Shown here one piece after another: positions 22,243 through 36,185 of a stretch of 64,000 nt of DNA (position 1 is the first letter of the stretch; every line of letters starts with the position of its first letter). This DNA is from Verpa conica. Its lineage: Eukaryota; Ascomycota; Pezizomycetes; Pezizales; Morchellaceae. The notes beneath the pieces are model-generated. The model was not told the DNA's origin. It was given only the letters and a program-made list of their open reading frames with translations, and ran no database searches. The translations under genes and the position numbers were made by a program. The stretch spans positions 992,001 through 1,056,000 of the forward strand of contig JAUFSD010000003.1 of assembly GCA_033030425.1 (NCBI GenBank). Direction: 5' to 3'.

Positions 22243-25200
22243 ATGGCCTTGACTTCGGTATACGCTTGTCTATTTAAATACAGAGGATCTTTCAATTGCT
22301 AATCTACGCATGTAGTGGAAATCCTTCAACTTTTTTACCGTCACCCCCGTTAAAGCACCTGACGAAGCTGATAAAACACCCTCACGCCCACTCTTTGAGG
22401 TCTGATTCCCCATAAGAGGGCCCAGTATGACCCGACGAGCCTTCTAACATTCTGTAGGGTGCAGATATAACAGCCATAGCTTCTGGCTCAGATAGCATAT
22501 TCATCGGCACCTCCACTGGGCATATTCACGTCTGTAATTCCTCTTTTAAGATCATCCGCTCTTTCCATACCCAGGAACAGGACTACAACCACTCAGGAAG
22601 TATTAGGCACATCAAACAAGTAGAAGGAACAGCTCTCCTAGTGACAGTGAGCGAAGACCTAAGTAATGAGCCTGTGTTGAAGGTGTGGGCATTGGACAAA
22701 CCCGAAAGGAAGACGGGGTTTCCTCGGTGCCAGACAACCGTGACTATCAACAATGGGAGAAGACAGTTCCCTGTTAGTACTTAGGCGCCCCTACTCAGAG
22801 TGGAGCTCTCGAAAGTTTCGCTAATCATAGTCAGATCTCTGCATTTGCCACCACACCTTCATTATCACTTGTTGCAGTTGGGTTTGCCAATGGCTCGATC
22901 ACCCTGATCCGTGGGGATTTGATCCATGATCGTGGGACGAAACAAAGAACGATTTTTGAATCTGAGGAACCAATAACCAACCTATGTTTTTCGCCTCCTG
23001 CTACTTCTCCTGCGACTCATCATGGATATAACCCATACAAATATCACCCTGCGGCCGACGGCGGAGATACACTCTATGTGTCCACGATAGGGCGTGTGCT
23101 GACATTGATTACTGCCGGGAAAGGTACGGGCCAACCTGCTAGAGTACTGGAATCCCAAGGATGTGGCCCTGGATGCATGACACCTGCGATCGACTTTTCG
23201 TCCGGAGATAGAGGGCTCTCTGGAGAAGGTAGCGACATAGTCATTGCTAGAGACGATGCCATCTACTTCTACGGTCCCAACGGCCGTGGTGCTTGTTATG
23301 CTTATGAAGGCCCAAAAGAAATGGTGAATGTATTCAAAAATTACATCTCACTCGTCTCACCACCAGCCTCACAACCATCAACAGCAGCTCGAACTGGAGG
23401 TGTTTCTGATACCTTAAAACGACTTGTGGGAAGAGGTGGAGTCCCTGCAGCCGCAGATGATCCGTTCGATGTGACAAAGTTTACACTCTTGGATACTGAG
23501 TTAAAATTTGTGGCACACTCAGAACGATTGGTTTCGAGTGTTCGGAATGTATTCAGCTCATGGGGTGACTTGTTTGTTCTAACTTTTGATGGGAAGTTGT
23601 ATCGATACCACGAGGTCAGCTTACAAGATAAGCTAGATATACTTTATGCTAGAAACTTATACATCCTCGCTATCAACCTTGCACAAAAGGCTGGTGTTGG
23701 GGAGCCGAAGCTACGGGCAATCTATAGGAAATATGCAGATTACCTCTACGGGAAGGGTGACTGGGATGGTTCGATGCAATGGTATATCAAAGCTCTTGGT
23801 CCCTCAAATGAAGAGGGAATAAGTACGGTTATCCGTAAATTCCTTGATACACAACGAATACACAACTTGATCGAATACCTCGAAGAACTTCATATGCATA
23901 AGATCGCAACATCTGATCATACAACACTCCTTTTGAACTGCTACGCCAAACTAAAGGATATAGACAAGCTAGAGAGGTTTATTAAACAGACTTCAGGTGA
24001 GGGGTTGATGTTTGATGTAGATACAGCGATTGCAATGTGCAGACAGGCGGGTTATTACGAACAGGCTGTGTATCTAGCGCAAAAACAGGGTGATCACGAG
24101 GTTGTTGTTGGGGTTATGGTTGAGAACCTAAATAAGATCTCGGAGGCATTATCATATATCCGGGGATTAGATCCCGAGATGGTACGTTTGTTGTCCCAAC
24201 CACAAATCACAAACCAGTCCTGGGATGCTGATAGTTTTTTCAGGCCTATGCAAGCCTAATGAAGTACGCGCGGACGTTTCTAAAGGAGGCCCCTGAGAAA
24301 ACAACGGATTTCTTCATCGAGTACTACACTGGAAGATACTTTCCAGGAAGCAAAGCTACCTCGGAAATACAAGCGCAACATGGTAAACATGAAACAGGGC
24401 TACAGAGCTACCTTAATGCCTCTTTATTACAACAATTACCGTACATGGGAGGCGGGTCTACTACGACTAGCACGCCGACTAACCCAGCAAATACGGGACC
24501 ATCGCCTAAGACTGCTCCAGAGTCTGCTACTGCTGAAGCGACAACAGTGCCGCTTGTTCTACCGAAAGCCTATAGCCCACCAAAGCCGCGCACGGCATTT
24601 TCTTCGTTTGTAGAGCACCCTAAGGAATTTACTACGTTCTTGGAAAGGGTTCTTGAGAATGTAGAGATTGGAGGGTTTGGGACAATGAGTGAAGGGGATA
24701 GGATAGACATCTATACCACACTTTTTGAGATATACTTGCAGAGGGCGAACGAGGAAGAGAAGAAAGAGGAGAAGGAAAAATGGGAAGCTAAGGCAAAGAA
24801 GATTATTGAGAGCAAGGAGGTAGGGCTATTATAGAACCCCAAAACGTCCTTATATGTTTTATTATTGCTAATTATAATCCTAAGACATTAATTGATACCT
24901 CCAATGTCCTCCTAATCTCACACCTCTCAGACTTTCGAGACGGCACCGTACTCGTCCGCGAAAAACAAGGTCTCCGCTTTGATATATTCCGATCCTGCTG
25001 TTCAGCAGGAGACACAGACGGCGCCGTCCGTGCACTCAAAAAGTATGGGGCAGAAGAGCCGCAATTATACCTGGCCGCACTATCTTATTTTACCAGCAGT
25101 CCCAGGGTGCTTGAAGAAGTTGGCGAAGCAGAGTTACAGAGGGTACTAAAAGTAATCGATGAGCAGGGTCTAATGAAGCCTCTAGAAGTTGTGCAGACAC

Positions 25201-25837
25201 TAAGTACAAATGCTGTTGCGACGGTTGGTATGGTGAAGCGGTATCTAGGTGATACCATTGAGCGTGAGAAGAGAGAAATTCAAAACGTGAGAAAGCTAGT
25301 AGCTCAATTTATCAAGACCTCTAGCTCTAGATACTAACAACTATCGATAGAACCGGAAAATGATTGAGACATACAAGGTAGAGACGGAAAAAAAGAAAGC
25401 AGAAATTGAAGATCTAGGGACAAAACCATGCGTATTTCAGGCTCAGAGGTGTCAGGCCTGTGGGTTACAACTGGACCTGCCTACTGTACATTTTTTGTGC
25501 AAGCATTCATTCCATCAGAGGTTTGATCATCCCCTACTCTAAGGGTATAGTGTAATTTATTAACGAACTCTAGGTGCCTTAATCAAATCGATGACACTGT
25601 AGAGTGCTTGACATGCGCTTCATCAAATCAAACTATTCGGACACTTCGTAAAGGTAAATTAGCTCCACTAAAGAAATCTCTTTATTAATTCTAACCTTGA
25701 ATACAGCCCAAGATGAAACGGCGGACAGGCACGACTACTTCAAAATGTCCCTACAAGAATCTCGAGATAAATTTGGCACCATCAGCGACTTCTTCGGAAG
25801 AGGTGTTATGGCTGCTCCACCCGTCCTTCCAAACTAG
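22243..25837 (+). CDS. vps11: Vacuolar protein sorting protein 11 (HOPS/CORVET core subunit)
   Basis: Nine exons (22243-22257, 22316-22399, 22458-22772, 22835-24181, 24244-24819, 24885-25286, 25351-25520, 25574-25653, 25707-25837) give 1039 residues. Vps11/Pep5 is a core subunit of the HOPS and CORVET tethering complexes that drive vacuole and endosome fusion. The N-terminal half is a beta-propeller-like region (GHIHVCNSSFKIIRSF, VAVGFANGSITLIRGDLIHDRGTKQR). It is followed by alpha-solenoid repeats (NLYILAINLAQKAG, YADYLYGKGDWDGSMQWYIKALG). A C-terminal RING-like finger has C947, C950, C963, H965, H968, C971, C981 and C984. An insert rich in Thr/Pro/Ser (about residues 630-680) interrupts the solenoid. 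The start lies on a 15-nt first exon (MALTS), chosen because the next exon continues in frame with a family-like WKSFNFF. Six introns lie in the 3' 1.7 kb. Confidence 0.95.
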
Positions 25838-26163
25838 CATACAGAGCCATCCTTTGAGCTATGCCCAGGATTCTACAAGAATTCTTTTAATAATTTGGAT
25901 AAGACCGCCAGTGCATTTGTTGTGTCTCCTATGTGATATGAATTATATACCTTTCTCATTACAATGTAGCTTTCGTGTTCTTCGAGTGATTTTTAGGGTA
26001 CCAGTCCTGCTGGTTTATCCAATAACTATTATCAATTACCTACGCTCCAAGCTCAGCCCCCCGAATCCGAAAATATGCATCTTGTACTCTTTTCCCCTAG
26101 GTAATGAAAACGCCATAACTCTATACTCCAAATTTATAGAATAAGAATCAAGGAGAGAAAGGC
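25838..26163. terminator. Shared 3' region of convergent vps11 and ufe1
   Basis: The 326 bp between the stop of vps11 (+) and the stop of ufe1 (-) must contain both polyadenylation regions. The sequence is T-rich and pyrimidine-rich. No gene is present; the 143-codon frame starting upstream at 25713 is a shifted reading of the last vps11 exon. Confidence 0.5.
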
Positions 26164-27320
26164 TTAGATAAACCAGTCCCAGACGAAGACGACGCTAGAG
26201 AATACGACAGCTCCCCAGAAAGCTGACCTAGCAATTGTAATTTTTTCACCAGCCTTTTTAAGTTCTTTATTACCGCGCTGGACGTTCTCGGTAGTTTGCA
26301 TAGCGTCTTGAACTAGATTATCGATGTAGGCGTTCTGAGTCGCCAGGTTCGTAGCTAGCTGGGTTTGAAGTGAAGAGATCTCAATGAGAGACTTTTCGGC
26401 GGTCCTGTGAATATATAAATATCCCATTACGGAATCATACTCTTTAAACTTAGTGCTTATACATACCTGACTTGATCTAATGCATCTTCATAGTGCTTCA
26501 TTAATTCACCATTCTCTTTCTCAAAAAGTTGCAGCTGCTCAGCCGTAAGCTGCCCTTCAATACTCTTCTTCTCCTCCTCTTCCATTAGCGCAACACTTCT
26601 CCCACCACCCTCCCTCCTCATACTCGAACTCGGAGAAAAATTTGATACAATCTGTGGAGGTGCCTTGTTGAGCATACTCTTTCCCTTCTCGACCTGCCTC
26701 TGCAGCCTAATCTCCTGCTGCGCCCGCTGTATCTCACTTGCCTTCTCCAGCTTTGTCTTTAAAAACCATAATACCCCTTCTCTGTGCTGCTTGAGTGTTG
26801 CCAGCTTTCCTTCCTCGAGTTCTCGCTCAACACTCTCGTCGCGAAACAGCCCTCGAAGACCAGTTGTAAAGCGACGTCGCAGAAGTGCATCTGCGGTCTG
26901 AGCACGAACCTTTTCGGTAGATTCCAGACGAGAGATGACGTCTAAGAGCTCACGAATTACACCTTTTGTTTCTGCATCTATTGCATCACGCTGAGCATCC
27001 GTTAGTGCTCCGGCTGTGGAGTTGGAGATAGATGATGTAGAGAGTGTGCGTGGAATGTGTGGACGAGCCGAGGCTGTAGTAGTGGAAAGATAGGATTGCC
27101 GGATAGAAAAGAGATAAGTTGTGAGTGAGGAGATGTGTGACTCCTGGTTTCCAGTCGGTCAGTGAAGAGATAGAGGTAAGATTGGTAGGTAAGTTACGAT
27201 TCGAAAAGCTTCCTTGAGGAATTCATCGTTTGGTAGGGGAGACTTTCGAGATGGTGAGATGAGGGCCACTGCAGGGTATTTTGAGAGGAAGTCATTGAAG
27301 ATGGGAGTTATGTCAGTCAT
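26164..27320 (-). CDS. ufe1: Syntaxin-18/Ufe1-type ER Qa-SNARE
   Basis: Exons on the minus strand are 27198-27320, 26467-27143 and 26164-26404, giving 346 residues. The start MTDITPIFNDFLSKYP is typical of Ufe1/syntaxin-18. The middle is helical (DAQRDAIDAETKGVIRELLDVI, ...LWFLKTKLEKASEIQRAQQEIRLQ), matching the N-terminal helical domain. The SNARE motif runs from EDALDQVRTAEKSLIEI to about ELKKAGEKI, with a candidate zero-layer glutamine in LATQNAYIDNL. It is followed directly by a single C-terminal membrane anchor (SAFWGAVVFSSVVFVWDWF). Ufe1 is the ER t-SNARE for Golgi-to-ER retrograde vesicles and homotypic ER fusion. The gene converges on vps11. Confidence 0.92.
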
Positions 27321-28817
27321 GGTTATTGAAGCGTTAAGGCAATGGTGGAGAATGAATGATGAAGAGGTAAAGTTGGCTACGTTGCATAAACTTGCGTCAA
27401 TCACTTTATGAGGCTCTGCCAGAAGCTTGGCTGGCTCTTAGCGCAATAACCAGAACTCCAACGTCGCTTTACCAGTAGGGATGAGATTCTGTGGTTAGGC
27501 ACATGAAACCTCTTGATTCTTAATCTATTTCTGTTTCTGTTACCTAACTTACTATCTCTCCAGGACTAACCCCCTAACCGTCACATGTTTTATCCTCAAT
27601 TGTACATACTAACAAGCAATCTAACAAGGGTTGGGCCTTTTCTCCCCTCCCCCACCATGCTAAGCTCAATACAAGCTTCTTGGATGTAGACAATTGATAA
27701 GGATTCGGCCCAATCACCTGTGCATGTCCTATCGAGCGAACACAGCCGGGGCCGAACAGGCATACATACCAGGAACGCCTCTAGATGAAGCTTAAAGGTA
27801 TAGCTCGCAATCGCCGCATCTCCTTATCTCTCAAACTACCGAAACATAGCCATAGCGCCTGCTTTGAAGATTTAAGAGTCTACCTATCAGTATAAAAGGT
27901 CTCCCTTGCCCAACTGGTAACTCAATCAGCCAATTATTGCTAGCATCAGCAAAGGCCCTTAAGCCCCGAATGATATATTGTGAATCTTTTGTAGCCGCCC
28001 AGACAGAATTATCACATCCAAATACAGGGAAATACAAAGCGTAGTTTGTCCTAAGTTCCGGGGTAACGTCATGGCACACAAAGCCCAGAGTAACACTGCT
28101 GTCGAATACAAGAGCTTGACGAGCCGCGGGATCAATTGACACTATTTAGAGGCAGTGCACTCAAATATTTTGTATGGCTACTGCGAACAAATAAAACCGC
28201 CAACTTTGCAATTACGCTCAGGCGGCAGCCTACCTCTCATGGTGGCAAAACTTGATGCCTAAAACTTTTTTACTCTCAGCTCCAGTACCCACGATCAATG
28301 TGATGTCACTGTTATGACTGATCCATAAATTTCCCGCTAGATTTTCTTCCCTGCATTTTCTCGCCGACCGTGGTTCTTAAGCTTTCCCCCCAGCTTCTAG
28401 AGCCTAGGCGCCTTGGCAAAGGGTCAAAGGCCAACACTGTGGTTGTGACTTTTTTTGCTGCGCTGCTGCGCCGGTTCAAAAACGGAAAGAAAAAAAACAA
28501 GGTTACTCAGCAAGTTATAGTGCTTGGCGCAGAGATTTTCAACGAAGTCCTCACCCACCGCGCTTCCTTTTTCTTCCTCGTTCACAACATCCCCCTTTCT
28601 CTTTCTTCCATCAAACCCTCCATCTCTCCACTCCCTTGCTTTCATCGAACGTCCACGTGTCATCCGAGCAGTTATCTCCTTCACTCTACGGGTGTCCTAT
28701 CATTCTCATTATCCAGAAGAACCCAACAAAACAAACCCACTTATCACCTCCTTGTGGTCGGTTAGGTTTTTTTCTCGGGGATCCGAACAAACTTTAGACG
28801 CTTAAACACAGCACAAC
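27321..28817. promoter_or_regulatory. Divergent region between ufe1 and dbp2
   Basis: The 1.5 kb between the two divergent genes contains their promoters. A possible small minus-strand gene (27831-28240) is listed separately. The dbp2-proximal 300 bp are strongly pyrimidine-rich (runs of ctttctcttccatc type), as expected of a highly expressed fungal gene leader. Confidence 0.5.
27831..28240 (-). CDS. Candidate small gene of unknown function
   Basis: A minus-strand frame, 27831-28141, translates to SIDPAARQALVFDSSVTLGF, then FVCHDVTPELRTNYALYFPVFG and a further 60 residues of ordinary, non-repetitive composition. It has no ATG at its natural start. A tiny upstream exon (28234-28240, reading ATGAGAG, preceded by gccacc) joined across a 92-nt GT...AG intron gives MRVSIDPAARQ and a product of about 105 residues. 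I do not recognise it, and there is no signal peptide or membrane segment. It may be a real orphan gene, a fragment of a decayed one, or chance. Confidence 0.3.
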
Positions 28818-31522
<2,705 letters not shown>

Positions 31523-34500
31523 TACTTATCTTTCAGCATAGTAATTTTCGGCAGGCCTAGATTTCTTCGCTTGGGGGTCTTCATTTTTTTTTCATAGATT
31601 GGTTTGCTCACATAAAAGGGGTTTCGTTTCGATCACTCGCTTGCTTTCGTTATTCATTCCTTGACACATAGCTCACCATTGATTTACAATCTTGGCCAAG
31701 AGTTCATCTGGTATTTTAACCATGCGGGACAGGGACAAGCACAGCCTCAATGGTGTTAAATTTATGAGAGGAAAAAATGGAAAACTCAGTTACTTTTCTT
31801 ATTGCGTTCAATAGTAATAAATTTAGACACATGTCTCTGAATGATTTGGTTCATATGTGCAACATCTGTAGTCTGAAGAAAGACATGCAACAGGGGAGCC
31901 AGTTGTATATTGTTCCGTGATATTTTCGGTGAAATTACCGTTACATACTTCCATATGCAGGGTGAGAATAGCAAGGTATTAGAGCCGATACGATTAATTG
32001 TGTCTCGGTAATCGAAGGCCGAAATTGGATTGTCTTTTGATGTTCGGCATTCGCCGAACCAGGATACCCTTTACCTCTTCGACATCCCCGTTCCCTTTGT
32101 TTCAGAACACGGAGCGGAAAAACCTGAGCCTGAGTCTTGAATCCTGACAACAAGGTGGGTCTGGTCTCCCCCCAGCCAGGTGAGGGGGAATGGTCGACTT
32201 TATTCGGGAATGCAGTTTGATTGTGGGAACCCCGAGGTAAAGGCTGCGAGGCAGTAGCGATGAGGTCACTTTTGTGCGTAACCACGTCAAATATGATACA
32301 TGTGGTTTCTTGAGGCGCAGGACGCGTAGAACGCCGACATCGCACACATCGCACACATCGCACCCCATATCAGACGACGAGACGAACACCCCCTCCGGCA
32401 AGAGTGAACACAATGTCACACTATCGTATTACATTCTTTTATTTTATTTTATTTATTTATTTTTTTCTGTTTATTACTTTTTGTTTTTATTTATAAATCT
32501 GTAGATTGATAGTCAGGGGAAAGGAGGGGGGATGATGTAACAAGTATCGAATTATGCCAGGAGGTTGATCAATTGGTATCTTTATGCGGAGATGATATAG
32601 GTGAATTGTGCCTATACTTACCTAATATCTCGATCCTGTCTGGATGAGGCGCACTCCGCACACCTCACGAGGACGGAGAATTCTTGGTTCTTGGAGTAGA
32701 AGCATGGAGGAGCACTCAACACGAGGAGGAGAAGCAGTAACAGAAGCAGAAGACTCCTGCCGCCAAGAGACGTGCAGCAATCGATCGAGCATGTTGCACT
32801 TGTCCAATGGTCAACGTGCTGGCGGGGTAGGTAGCCCGGGACTTGTCTTCCGGTCAAAGAAACTTTATTTTGCCGGTATGCCGGTAAAGTACTCGCGGAG
32901 TAGCTCAAAGCGGCAAGCCGTCATCCAGAAAATTTAGAAAACTTCCGCCGTCTTTGAGGTTCGGCAAGACCCTTTACGTATATATATAGCTAGGGTTTAA
33001 ACTGGTTCAAAGCTGGTTGAGGGCCACGAGTTTGTCACTGTGGTTGAGACCTTAATCCAGAGGTACTAAATTGACGCGATAGAAGTCTAGATTAGGATGC
33101 TGTCTGGTCTAAATCATCATACACGTGCACAAACACACAGACACAGGACGCACACCTCACTCATCATACAGCAATTGCGCCCCGTGCGGATGCTTGTATC
33201 TTGTCGTCCCCCATGACACCACGGCGTCATACTCGGCCCAGATAATCGGCAATCAGACCGGCCTGCCCGGGCTCTACTTTCTTTGGGTGTTTTCCCTGAA
33301 TGGGTCACACCCTTCCGACCCGCGTGGATGGCTGGATAATTTCAATACACAGACAAAAGTGTGGCTTGACTCTTTTCCTTTCTTTTTTCTTCTGTTTTTC
33401 TTTTCTTTTTTCGTCCCCACTTTCATGGTATGATACCTCTAACCGCCCATCAGAACATGTCTGGTTAGCAGAGAATAACCAATGGATCAATTATGGATTC
33501 CTGCGAATCGGGCCATCGCCGCGTAACGCAATCAAAACCCAGCATTTCCCAGCCACCTCTTCCCACACTCCATCCTCGAAGCTGCCCCCTTCCCCCCGCT
33601 TTTTGGTCGAAACGAACAATGCCATCCTCCAGGGACAACGACCGCTGCGAACCCTCCCCAATCGTAAATTTGTGCCCGCCCAGGAAATGGGATACTAGAT
33701 GCAAGCAAGCAGGCAACGCCTTGTGGAATGTTCAATGGAATGTTTCGACTCAAAAGAGCCATCGTCCAAAGCCACGGCTCTGGGACGTTTGTTCGCGCTC
33801 CCACAGATATTTGGTCACACCCTCCTTTTGACCACGCACCGGGTACTGCTTCTATTAAGGGCACTGCACACTTTTGTTTCCTGCATGTAGCTGTCATGTC
33901 TTTCAAAGAGTTTTCCTTTTTCTCTAAATTATTTTTTGCCATTTTTTTGATGTATAGTACATTTATCCTGTCCGCCCGTCCAAGGTTCTGTAATCCTTCT
34001 TCTACAGTGGGGTTTTTTGCACTCGCCCTTTGCGCCACACTCATGTTCACGTGAGAAGTACCCATTCGCCCGCCACCGCTCTGCCGGCGGGGTTTCTTCT
34101 CGCTTTTTCCACGGAAGGATTCCCAGCTTCACACAATTTGAAATCCGGATATTATTAATTCCGTGCGGTCCCTTTGTATATTTCCCGCCGACAAGCGATT
34201 TGCTTCGAAAAAAATTGTGTTGCCAATCGAGTCGTTCAGGCCGATTACCTCATGCGATAGGTAGCAAAGGAACCGGAGAAGGAATGGAAGAGTTGCTGTT
34301 CCGGGGACCATCGAATAAATCTCCGAAGTAATGTTCTCGTTTTGGCACTCTGATCCCTTAAGATCTGTGTAAATACTTGTCCTTGCAGCGTATCCCCTGC
34401 GTGTGTGGGTAGCCACCTTCCTTCCAGGAGCCTGTTGCGAACAACAAGCGACAGAGGCGGTGATGAGGCAGGAAAGCGTAACCAGCACACTGGTTCTCGG

Positions 34501-36185
34501 TTCCACGGCACCAGACCCTCGCCCTCTAAAATCTTCTGTTACATTTTCCAGAGAGCAGCACGCAGGAAGCAGCAGCAGGCAGCAAAACCCCAGTGTTAAC
34601 CCTGCCTAACCTGGATGTGCATCGTCACGAATTCTCCTCTTGTTCATTCAGTCCCGATTTTAGATTTTCTCCCAAAAATATTTTTATTCGTGTATTTATC
34701 TTACTTCTAAAGCACCCTCCGCCGTGCCCAGTTTGCCATCGTCGTCATCTCACAATTTTTTTCGAGGGCTAACGGCACACAGCACGCTCACATCACATCA
34801 AAGCGTGCACCCTTGCGTATCGAATTGACCTCATCCAGTGGACTGAGGAGCACGTCGCATCTGCTCCCCTCACTGCGGACACATAGGAAGTAATGGGCAT
34901 TGGGTAACGATGAGCGAACATTTTTATATCCCATTCGCGATAGAATCAACTGGACGTAGTTTACCTTATGTAATTATTATATTTTCTTTCTTACGAAAAG
35001 AGTCGAAAGCCTTGCACTTTTTCTGCCTCTTCCTTTGAATGCTTTTTTTGCTTTTTTTTGCTCTTTGTTCCACGTTCGAAATAGACAAAAGAATTTGTGC
35101 AGGCCGTTGCTTCTAGTGGCACATCATCAGTAAAAAAGTGGAAATCGCCGGGGCCAATGGGAGACGGCATTACCCCCCCTCCCAGTCTCTCCCACCCAGC
35201 GCTCGCAAAGCAACGCCGGCTGCATGAGCCCAATCATCCCTGGCACACACCAGACACTACGCCTGATATTGCCTGGGTGAAATCCATCCCATCCATAACC
35301 CGCGCTCTTCACGCAGTTCTTGAGCTTCTTTCCTTCCTGGAGAAAGAACACTGGCAGCCTTTGCTGGAGACTTCGTAGAGACGACGAGGGGCTTCTCTCT
35401 CTCTTCACCTCTCTCTCTTCATCCCCTCTCCTCTCCCGACCCCCTCTCTCTCTTCTTCCTCCTTCCTCCTCCCTCCTTCCCTCCGTCACTTCCGCCCGCC
35501 GTTTACCACCGGGCTACTATCCCCACAACTGACTGGACTCCACTTAGTTGAATTCCGTCACCACTACCGCTAGACTACCGAGTCACTAGAGCCCAAGGCT
35601 GTGCGTGTCGTAGTGTGCGTGTGTGTCGGAAAGAAAGTTGAAGGACGGAGGCCAGATACTAGCCCTGGTAGTGTTGCCTTTTTTTTTTTAAGTTCGAAGA
35701 CGCGAAACAATATCAATCACTCCCCCAACGGTCATCTTCCCTCCCCCCCCCCCCAATCCCATCCCATCCCACTTGCACATACCATCCTCAATCTCGTCGC
35801 CCCGGGTCTTCTTGCTCTCCTAAGGACACTGTTCTTGTCTAAGTGTGCGTGTGCCTGTGTGTGAACTACTACTACTTCTGGCTTTCCCATCTTCTATCCC
35901 TCCACTTGCACTTTACCCTCCGCTGCACCACCCTGAACTTACCTGTCCGTAACTCTCCCTCTTCCGCCCCAACCCAACAAACCGTCACCCAACCGCTACT
36001 TACATATACACCTACTACCTAGTCACTTTGCAATCATACTCACACTCACACTCAATAGTACTCCTACAGTTGCACCAACCTTACCTAGACGTCAGTCGAC
36101 TAGATCAATTGTAAAAGATTGATCTTAGGCTTTGGAGATCATCCCGCACTCATCCTTCCACCAAGGACACTTCACCCAGAATAGC
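31523..36185. promoter_or_regulatory. Long gene-free region: dbp2 3' end plus extended con7 promoter and leader
   Basis: No convincing gene is found in 4.66 kb. Frames of up to 177 codons exist on both strands but lack motifs and consistent exon chains. Notable content: a 9-bp tandem repeat at 32337-32363, a T/A-rich run at 32430-32500, CT-rich tracts at about 35390-35480, a C run near 35740 followed by an atccc repeat, and many cact/cacac motifs towards 36050. The right-hand 1.5 kb has the pyrimidine-rich look of a long fungal leader. Long upstream regions are common for developmental transcription factors, so most of this is inferred to be con7 regulatory DNA and 5' UTR. Confidence 0.5.
32337..32363. 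repeat. 9-bp tandem repeat, three copies
   Basis: The unit acatcgcac is repeated exactly three times at 32337, 32346 and 32355. On the opposite strand the unit length keeps one frame open (a Cys-Asp-Val repeat), but no gene model supports coding. Confidence 0.85.

Noticed and set aside
33532..34065. 177-codon minus-strand frame in the con7 upstream region
   Set aside because: No family motif, odd composition, and equally long overlapping frames on the other strand; it looks like chance in a stop-poor stretch.
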